Source: Ga0077527 sp964433345 (GTDB lineage Bacteria > Pseudomonadota > Gammaproteobacteria > Burkholderiales > SG8-41). Taken from it: DNA of 64,000 nt. A program made the position numbers and the translations under genes. A model generated the notes under the pieces. The model did not search any database. It was given only the letters and a program-made list of their open reading frames with translations, and was not told the DNA's origin. Location: the NCBI GenBank assembly GCA_964433345.1, contig CAYSQJ010000001.1, forward strand, positions 620,001 through 684,000, given 5' to 3'. Below, piece after piece: positions 58,994 through 64,000 of the stretch; the stretch's first letter is position 1; each line of letters opens with the position of its first letter.

Positions 58994-60054
58994 GCCGTCT
59001 TGTCCGGTGTGGCGGTTTTCCGGCGGCTCGCCTTGCGCGGCTGCGGCGTGGCGGCAATCTGCTCCATCACCGCGTAAACCAGCGCCCGGCAACCGTCGCC
59101 GCTGATTGCGGAAATGCCGAAACTCGTGCGCTGCGCGCCCAGCTGCCTCTTCAGCGTCCGCACCAGAGCGTCGCGCTTGTCCTCGGGTACCAGGTCGAGT
59201 TTGTTGAACACCAGCCAGCGCGGCTTGCGGTAAAGCGCTTCGTCATACTTGCGCAGTTCGCGCACCAGCGCCTTGGCGTCGCGCACCACATCGGCATCCG
59301 GGTCCGGAGGCGCCACATCGATGACATGCAGCAGCAAGCGGGTGCGCGACAGGTGGCGCAGGAACTGGTGGCCGAGCCCGGCCCCTTCGGCAGCGCCCTC
59401 GATCAGCCCCGGGATATCTGCAACCACGAAGCTGCGATTGTCGTCGACTCGTACCACGCCGAGGTTGGGTTGCAGGGTGGTGAACGGGTAATCGGCGACC
59501 TTCGGCCGCGCTGCCGAGATTGCCCGGATCAACGTTGACTTCCCCGCATTCGGCATGCCCAGCAGCCCCACGTCTGCGAGAACCTTGAGTTCCAGCTTGA
59601 GGTGGCGCGAGACGCCGGGCTCACCCACCGTGAACTGCCGCGGCGCCCGGTTGGTGCTGGATTTGAAATGAAGGTTGCCCAGCCCGCCACGTCCGCCCTG
59701 GGCGAGGGTCACACGCTCGCCGTCATGTGCGAGGTCAAACAGGATCTCCCCCGTTTCGGCGTCGCTGACGACGGTGCCCACCGGCATGCGCAGCACGATG
59801 TCGTCGGCGGCGCGCCCGAAACAGTCCGACCCCATGCCTTTCTGGCCGTTTTTCGCGCGGTGGATCCGCGCATAGCGGTAGTCAATCAGCGTGTTGATAT
59901 TGCGGTCGGCCACCGCGTAGATGCTGCCGCCGCGCCCGCCGTCGCCGCCATCAGGTCCGCCACGCGGCACGAACTTCTCGCGGCGAAAGCTGGCGACACC
60001 GTCGCCGCCCTTGCCGGCATGGACCTCGATCCGCGCTTCGTCGATGAATTTCAT
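58990..60054 (-). CDS. obgE: Obg GTPase
   Basis: 354 residues. The N-terminal glycine-rich Obg fold (VHAGKGGDGVASFRREKFVP, RGGPDGGDGGRGG) is followed by the G domain with GMPNAGKSTLI (P-loop), DIPGLIEGA and NKLD (G4). It binds the 50S subunit and has roles in assembly and stringent control. It lies after rplU-rpmA, the usual order, with a terminator between. Confidence 0.95.
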   Translation of the reverse strand: MKFIDEARIEVHAGKGGDGVASFRREKFVPRGGPDGGDGGRGGSIYAVADRNINTLIDYRYARIHRAKNGQKGMGSDCFGRAADDIVLRMPVGTVVSDAETGEILFDLAHDGERVTLAQGGRGGLGNLHFKSSTNRAPRQFTVGEPGVSRHLKLELKVLADVGLLGMPNAGKSTLIRAISAARPKVADYPFTTLQPNLGVVRVDDNRSFVVADIPGLIEGAAEGAGLGHQFLRHLSRTRLLLHVIDVAPPDPDADVVRDAKALVRELRKYDEALYRKPRWLVFNKLDLVPEDKRDALVRTLKRQLGAQRTSFGISAISGDGCRALVYAVMEQIAATPQPRKASRRKTATPDKTA

Positions 60055-60068
60055 GGGGTTCCTGAAAT

Positions 60069-60099
60069 AAAAAGGCCCTGTCGTTCAACAGGGCCTTTT
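60069..60099 (-). terminator. Terminator between rpmA and obgE
   Basis: GGCCCTGT (60074-60081) and ACAGGGCC (60088-60095), loop CGTTCA; on the minus strand the hairpin is followed by TTTTTATTT. It also has a T-run on the plus strand. It probably ends the rplU-rpmA transcript or reduces read-through to obgE. Confidence 0.75.
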
Positions 60100-60117
60100 C
60101 GGAAATGCATCGGTTGA

Positions 60118-60375
60118 TCAGGCAGGAACGACGCTCACGGTCCGGCGCTGGAGCGGCCCCTTCTCCGCGAACTGCACGCGGCCATTGACCTTCGCGAACA
60201 GCGTGTGGTCACGGCCGATGCCGACGTTCTCGCCAGGGTGCATGCGCGTGCCGCGCTGGCGCACGATGATGCTGCCGGCCGGAACCAGTTCGCCCCCGAA
60301 ACGCTTGACGCCAAGCCGTTTCGATTCAGAGTCGCGGCCGTTACGGGAACTGCCGCCTGCTTTTTTGTGTGCCAT
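60118..60375 (-). CDS. rpmA: 50S ribosomal protein L27
   Basis: 85 residues. Typical AHKKAGGSSRNGRDSESKRL N-terminus, and GSIIVRQRGTRMHPGENVGI. It reaches the peptidyl transferase centre. It lies 15 bp after rplU. Confidence 0.96.
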   Translation of the reverse strand: MAHKKAGGSSRNGRDSESKRLGVKRFGGELVPAGSIIVRQRGTRMHPGENVGIGRDHTLFAKVNGRVQFAEKGPLQRRTVSVVPA

Positions 60376-60390
60376 TCGATTGCTCCTTGC

Positions 60391-60702
60391 TTAGCCAGCG
60401 ATGCCCGTGATTTCGAGCTCGGTGAAGTTCTGCCGGTGGCCCTGGGTCTTGCGGTAATGCTTGCGCCGGCGCATCTTGAAAATGCGCACCTTGTCGCCGC
60501 GGCCCTGCGAAACCACTTTTGCGGTGACCGCTGCGCCCGAAACCAGCGGCGTGCCGAGTTTGACGCTGCCATCCTGGGCAACCATCAGAACCTGGTCCAG
60601 GGTGACTTCCGATCCGACATCGGCCGGCAGTTGCTCGACCTTGATTTTGGTGCCGGCGCTCACGCGGTACTGCTTGCCACCGGTCTTGACTACCGCATAC
60701 AT
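60391..60702 (-). CDS. rplU: 50S ribosomal protein L21
   Basis: 103 residues: MYAVVKTGGKQYRVSAGTKI, KVRIFKMRRRKHYRKTQGHR, QNFTELEITGI. The ATG at 60702, with GAGGGG upstream, is preferred over the longer frame. It is divergent from ispB. Confidence 0.96.
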   Translation of the reverse strand: MYAVVKTGGKQYRVSAGTKIKVEQLPADVGSEVTLDQVLMVAQDGSVKLGTPLVSGAAVTAKVVSQGRGDKVRIFKMRRRKHYRKTQGHRQNFTELEITGIAG

Positions 60703-60901
60703 TGGATAACCCCTCAGAACCACGGAAAACCGCGGATTATACAAGCCAGTTTGCCTCCAGTCAAAGTTTGCTGAGGTCCGGGTGTGAGTGAATAAATCAT
60801 GGAAATCAAGGAATTAGCGATCCACCCGGAATGTCCGGCCGGCGCACGGGGGCGCCGGCAGACGGCGAAATTGTTATGATCCGCCTTTTTCCCGGCTTCA
60901 A

Positions 60902-61870
60902 GTGTTCCTCGAAAAACTAGGCCAGCTGCTGGCCACCGACATGCAGGCCGTGGATCGCGTGATCCGCGAGCGCCTGCATTCCGATGTCGTGCTGATCCGG
61001 CAGGTGGCCGAATACATCATCGGCGGCGGCGGCAAGCGCCTGCGCCCGGCCCTCGTGCTGCTCTCCGCGGGGGCGATGGGATATCGCGGCACCGCGCACC
61101 ATACCCTCGCAGCGGTCGTCGAATTCATTCATACCGCGACCCTGCTGCACGATGACGTGGTCGACGAATCATCGCTGCGCCGGGGGCGTCCCACCGCCAA
61201 TACCCTGTTCGGCAACGCCGCTTCGGTGCTGGTGGGCGATTTCGTCTACTCGCGTGCCTTCCAGATGATGGTAAATGTCGATGACATGCGCGTGCTGCGC
61301 GTACTCGCGGATGCAACCAACGTCATCGCCGAGGGGGAAGTGTTGCAGTTGATGAACTGCCGCAACGCAGACATCGACGAAGCGAGCTATCTGCAGGTCA
61401 TTCGTTACAAGACCGCGAAGCTGTTCGAGGCGGCCGGCCGGCTGGGGGCGATCATTTCCGGTGCATCGCCACAGGCCGAGGAGGCGATGGCGGCCTACGG
61501 CAGCCATCTCGGCACCGCATTCCAGCTGATCGACGATGTGCTCGATTATTCCGGGGATACCGGTGTCATCGGCAAGAATGTCGGAGACGACCTGGCCGAA
61601 GGCAAGGCGACGCTGCCCCTGATCCGGGTCATGCACCATGGCACTCCCGGGGAGGCGGCGGCAGTGCGGCGCGCCGTTGAATCCGGAGACGGAACGGACC
61701 TAGACACCGTGCTGGCCGCGATACGCCGGTGCGGGGCGCTTGATTACGCGCGGCGCCAGGCCGAGGCCGAGGCCGACGCTGCCTGCGCCGCGCTTTCGGT
61801 GATCCCGCCCACTCCGTACCGGGATTCTTTGCTACAATTGGCGTCGTTCGCGGTGACGCGGACGCATTGA
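60902..61870 (+). CDS. ispB: Octaprenyl diphosphate synthase
   Basis: 322 residues. Polyprenyl synthetase motifs: GGGKRLRPALVLLS, first Asp-rich motif LLHDDVVDESSLRRGRPT, second LIDDVLDYSGD. It makes the ubiquinone side chain. The GTG at 60902 aligns with the family N-terminus; there is no good ribosome site. A tRNA-Pro gene follows by 75 bp. Confidence 0.92.
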   Translation: MFLEKLGQLLATDMQAVDRVIRERLHSDVVLIRQVAEYIIGGGGKRLRPALVLLSAGAMGYRGTAHHTLAAVVEFIHTATLLHDDVVDESSLRRGRPTANTLFGNAASVLVGDFVYSRAFQMMVNVDDMRVLRVLADATNVIAEGEVLQLMNCRNADIDEASYLQVIRYKTAKLFEAAGRLGAIISGASPQAEEAMAAYGSHLGTAFQLIDDVLDYSGDTGVIGKNVGDDLAEGKATLPLIRVMHHGTPGEAAAVRRAVESGDGTDLDTVLAAIRRCGALDYARRQAEAEADAACAALSVIPPTPYRDSLLQLASFAVTRTH

Positions 61871-61945
61871 CCGAAAGAGGGCACGTGCAACGTGCCCTTG
61901 TTGTTTGTGTACAGGGTGTACGGAGTATCGGCGGTCGATGCCATT

Positions 61946-62022
<77 letters not shown>

Positions 62023-62402
62023 CCAATTCTGGATTCCGGCCGGATCCCTCAGGGAATCCGGTCCGGAGTTCCCGATTCCGGAATTTCCAGCAGTTTCGCG
62101 CGGTTCCATGGCGATGGGGCGACAGTCTCGCGCTGTAGTGGCCGCATGGTGCATGCGCGACCGTGAGGGTTGCGCGTATGCCTGATCTGTCGCGGCTGCG
62201 CAGCGCACTTTTTGTTGTCGACGCAATGCAAGCCGGGGCGAATTCGCCGACCTCCCGGCAACCGTCAAGGCTACAATCGGACGTCACGTTTTCCGGAGGC
62301 GCTGGCCTTGGGTCCGGAGTCGGCGCGCGCCCGTGAACCTGCCCGCAGGGCGGGGGGGGCAGGCAGCGCGCGACGGATCGTTTGGCATGCTGGTTGAGAT
62401 CG
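62023..62402. other. 380-bp intergenic region after tRNA-Pro
   Basis: No credible gene. A hairpin with one bulge, CCGGATCCCT/AGGGAATCCGG (62040-62061), lies 18 bp after the tRNA and may help end the transcript. Repeated GGATTCC/GGAATCC/CCGGAAT segments follow to about 62086. I see no copy of the tRNA 3' end that would mark an integrated element. Confidence 0.5.
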
Positions 62403-62621
62403 ATGGTCAAGTTCCTGCTCGTCGCAATCGTGGTCGCACTCGGAATATGGCTGCTGCGCGGCCAGCGTCGCCGCCGGCAGGCTGGCGAGCGTCCGGAATC
62501 CAGGCCGCAGGACATGGTGACCTGCGCCCGGTGCGGCATCCATTTTCCGCGGGGCGAGAGCATCGTGGCCGGCGGGCGGCAATTCTGTTCGGAATCGCAC
62601 CGCGACGAGTTCCGTCCTTAG
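62403..62621 (+). CDS. PP0621-like small protein
   Basis: 72 residues. One N-terminal membrane helix (VKFLLVAIVVALGIWLLRG), a basic linker (RRRRQ) and a C-terminal CARCGIHFPRGESIVAGGRQ then FC, with a CXXC and a third Cys, probably a metal-binding knuckle. It lies just upstream of the PilS-type kinase, as in other betaproteobacteria. Confidence 0.75.
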   Translation: MVKFLLVAIVVALGIWLLRGQRRRRQAGERPESRPQDMVTCARCGIHFPRGESIVAGGRQFCSESHRDEFRP

Positions 62622-62635
62622 CGCTGAGTCCCGGC

Positions 62636-64000
62636 TTGAATTCCCAGCCCCACCTGCTTTCGACGGCACCCGGAGAGCCCGGCCACATCCGGCACGCGCC
62701 CGAGGCTTACTGGCGTTCGCTGCAGCTGTTCAACGGCTATCGGCTTGCGGCCGCGCTGCTGCTGCTTCTGGCGGCGGCGTTCTGGGGCGCCACGCTGCAG
62801 TTCGGCTCGCGCGACATGCGCCTGTTTCTGCTTGCCGCCGCGAGTTACGCGGCTTTCGCCCTTGCAATGTTTGCGGTGATTCGCACCCGCGAGCGTTTCA
62901 CCTGGCAACTTGCGATCCAGGTCAGCGGCGACATCGGTTTTGTGATCCTGATGATGTACGCCAGCGGCGGCCTGTCGAGCGGGCTCGGCCTTTTGCTGCT
63001 GACCTCGCTCGCGGCGGCGGGGCTGGTGACCCGGGGCCAGCTGACCCTGTTTTTTGCCGCCATCGCGACCATTGCGATTCTGCTCGAGCATACCTACGAG
63101 GTGCTGCATTTTTCCGAAAGCGGCGCCCAGTATGCACAGGCCGGGCTGCTCTCGATCGCCTATTTTGCAACCGCCTGGCTGGCCCATGCCCTTGCCATCC
63201 GCTCAATCGCGAGCGAACGACTTGCCGCCCAGCGCGAGATCGATCTCGCCAACATGGCGCAGGTCAACCAGCTGGTGATCCAGGACATGGAGCATGGCGT
63301 GATCGTGGTCGACGGTGCCGGCATCGTGCGCCAGGTCAACACCGCCGCCGAGCGCATGATCGGCGGCATGCGCGGAGGCGGCGTGGTGGCCCTGCGCGAC
63401 CGCGCACCGGCGCTTTATGAGCGGGTGGAATCGTGGCTGCGCGACCAGCAGGGCCGGGAGTCGCCCGACGCCTTCGAGATCGGCAGCAACCTGCGCGCGC
63501 GCCTGGTGCCGGTGGCGCCGCGCCGGGGCGCCGGCGCCGTCATTTTTCTCGAAGACCTGGCCCGCCTGCGTTCGGAGGCGCGGCAGCTGAAACTGGCGGC
63601 GCTCGGGCGGCTGACCGCCAACATCGCGCACGAGATCCGCAATCCCCTCGGGGCCATCAGCCACGCGGCCGAACTGCTGCAGGAGGAATCCGGCGTGTCT
63701 GCCGGCGCGCAGCGATTGACGACCATCATCCGCGACAACACCCGGCGCCTCGACCGCATGATCAACGATGTGCAGACGCTCAACCGAGGGGAACGCGCGA
63801 AACGGGAGCGGTTCCACCTCGGCACCTATCTGCGGGGATTCATCGAGCAGTTCAATTCCACCGAGAAGCTGTCCGCGGATGTCATCGAACTGCACCTTGC
63901 CGATGAGGTGCATGTGATGTTTGACCGTGATCACCTCAACCAGGTGCTGTGGAACCTGTGCAGGAACGCGCTGCGCCATTCTCGCCGCGGCCCGGGCAGC
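62636..64000 (+). CDS. pilS: PilS-type sensor histidine kinase (3' truncated by window end)
   Basis: At least 455 residues are in the window. A probable TTG start at 62636 begins MNSQPHLLSTAPGEPGHIR. About six membrane helices follow (LAAALLLLLAAAFWGATLQ; LGLLLLTSLAAAGLVTRG; AGLLSIAYFATAWLAHALAI), then a PAS-like domain (NQLVIQDMEHGVIVVDGAG), HisKA with phospho-His in NIAHEIRNPLGAISHAAELL, and the start of HATPase (N box NQVLWNLCRNALRHS). It is expected to partner PilR in type IV pilus control; the remainder lies beyond the window. The start is not certain. Confidence 0.8.
   Translation, partial: MNSQPHLLSTAPGEPGHIRHAPEAYWRSLQLFNGYRLAAALLLLLAAAFWGATLQFGSRDMRLFLLAAASYAAFALAMFAVIRTRERFTWQLAIQVSGDIGFVILMMYASGGLSSGLGLLLLTSLAAAGLVTRGQLTLFFAAIATIAILLEHTYEVLHFSESGAQYAQAGLLSIAYFATAWLAHALAIRSIASERLAAQREIDLANMAQVNQLVIQDMEHGVIVVDGAGIVRQVNTAAERMIGGMRGGGVVALRDRAPALYERVESWLRDQQGRESPDAFEIGSNLRARLVPVAPRRGAGAVIFLEDLARLRSEARQLKLAALGRLTANIAHEIRNPLGAISHAAELLQEESGVSAGAQRLTTIIRDNTRRLDRMINDVQTLNRGERAKRERFHLGTYLRGFIEQFNSTEKLSADVIELHLADEVHVMFDRDHLNQVLWNLCRNALRHSRRGPGS

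Noticed and set aside
62023..62402. Integration scar downstream of tRNA-Pro
   Set aside because: No direct repeat of the tRNA 3' end and no integrase in the window.

Overview
The window is a GC-rich bacterial chromosome segment, most likely from a sulfur-oxidising betaproteobacterium. The evidence for the lineage is the gene order: sigma factor-DUF3619-DUF3106-RDD, ilvI-ilvH-ilvC-psd-pssA-leuA, rplU-rpmA-obgE-proB, RppH near a CNP1-like gene, and a PP0621-type gene beside a PilS-type kinase. The evidence for the metabolism is a complete sulfur-oxidising heterodisulfide-reductase-like (sHdr) locus with two lipoate-binding proteins and its own lipoate-assembly enzymes. There is one tRNA, no rRNA, no CRISPR array and no insertion sequence with a transposase.

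Layout. 1-1.9 kb: a Tad-like lipoprotein, a TadE-like pseudopilin and a DUF3617 protein. 1.9-13.1 kb (minus): a two-partner secretion operon with a 3186-residue exoprotein that has an extreme glycine-rich tail, preceded by its outer-membrane transporter. 13.2-15.7 kb: a Sel1-repeat protein, two tandem cyclic-nucleotide-binding-fold proteins and a small unknown protein. 15.8-30.9 kb (plus): tusA-hdrC1-hdrB1-hdrA-hyp-hdrC2-hdrB2-lbpA-dsrE-lbpA, then lipS1-sLpl-lipT-(HbpS-like)-lipS2, then an unknown gene, a second ligase-fold protein, a Tat-exported FecR-domain protein and a receiver-like protein. 30.9-38.1 kb (minus): DUF4126, MFS exporter, an N-terminally extended ValS, HolC and PepA. 38.3-40.5 kb (plus): lptF-lptG. 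40.5-42.3 kb (minus): RDD, DUF3106, DUF3619 and a sigma factor. 42.4-49.2 kb (plus): branched-chain amino acid and phospholipid genes, with a short leader ORF before leuA. 49.2-52.5 kb (minus): DUF2069, WrbA-like, lytic transglycosylase and ProS. 52.6-57.8 kb (plus): spermidine-synthase-like, RppH, CBS protein, rubrerythrin, Fe-S oxidoreductase, DUF3501 and CNP1-like. 57.9-60.7 kb (minus): proB, obgE, rpmA, rplU. 60.9-64 kb (plus): ispB, tRNA-Pro(CGG), PP0621-like and a truncated pilS.

How the sulfur locus should work, from the known families: TusA and DsrE relay sulfane sulfur to the cytoplasmic sHdr complex (C1-B1-A-Hyp-C2-B2). The lipoylated LbpA proteins act with it as an obligate partner. 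The sLpl ligase, the radical SAM pair LipS1/LipS2 and the LipT flavoprotein attach and mature the lipoyl group. A promoter overlapped by an AT-rich inverted repeat precedes tusA and looks like a repressor-controlled start of the operon.

The most unusual signal is inside this operon. The 3' ends of hdrC1 and of hdrB2 are each repeated about 155 bp downstream. The second copies differ mainly or only by synonymous changes, and each pair is separated by a small element folding into two adjacent hairpins of the same layout. Other points of interest are a probable Fur/PerR-type operator before rubrerythrin, a leucine-containing leader peptide before leuA, a 179-residue domain fused in frame to ValS, a 22-glycine run in the exoprotein, and four recurrences of a 21-bp AT-rich motif that fits or nearly fits the IHF consensus.
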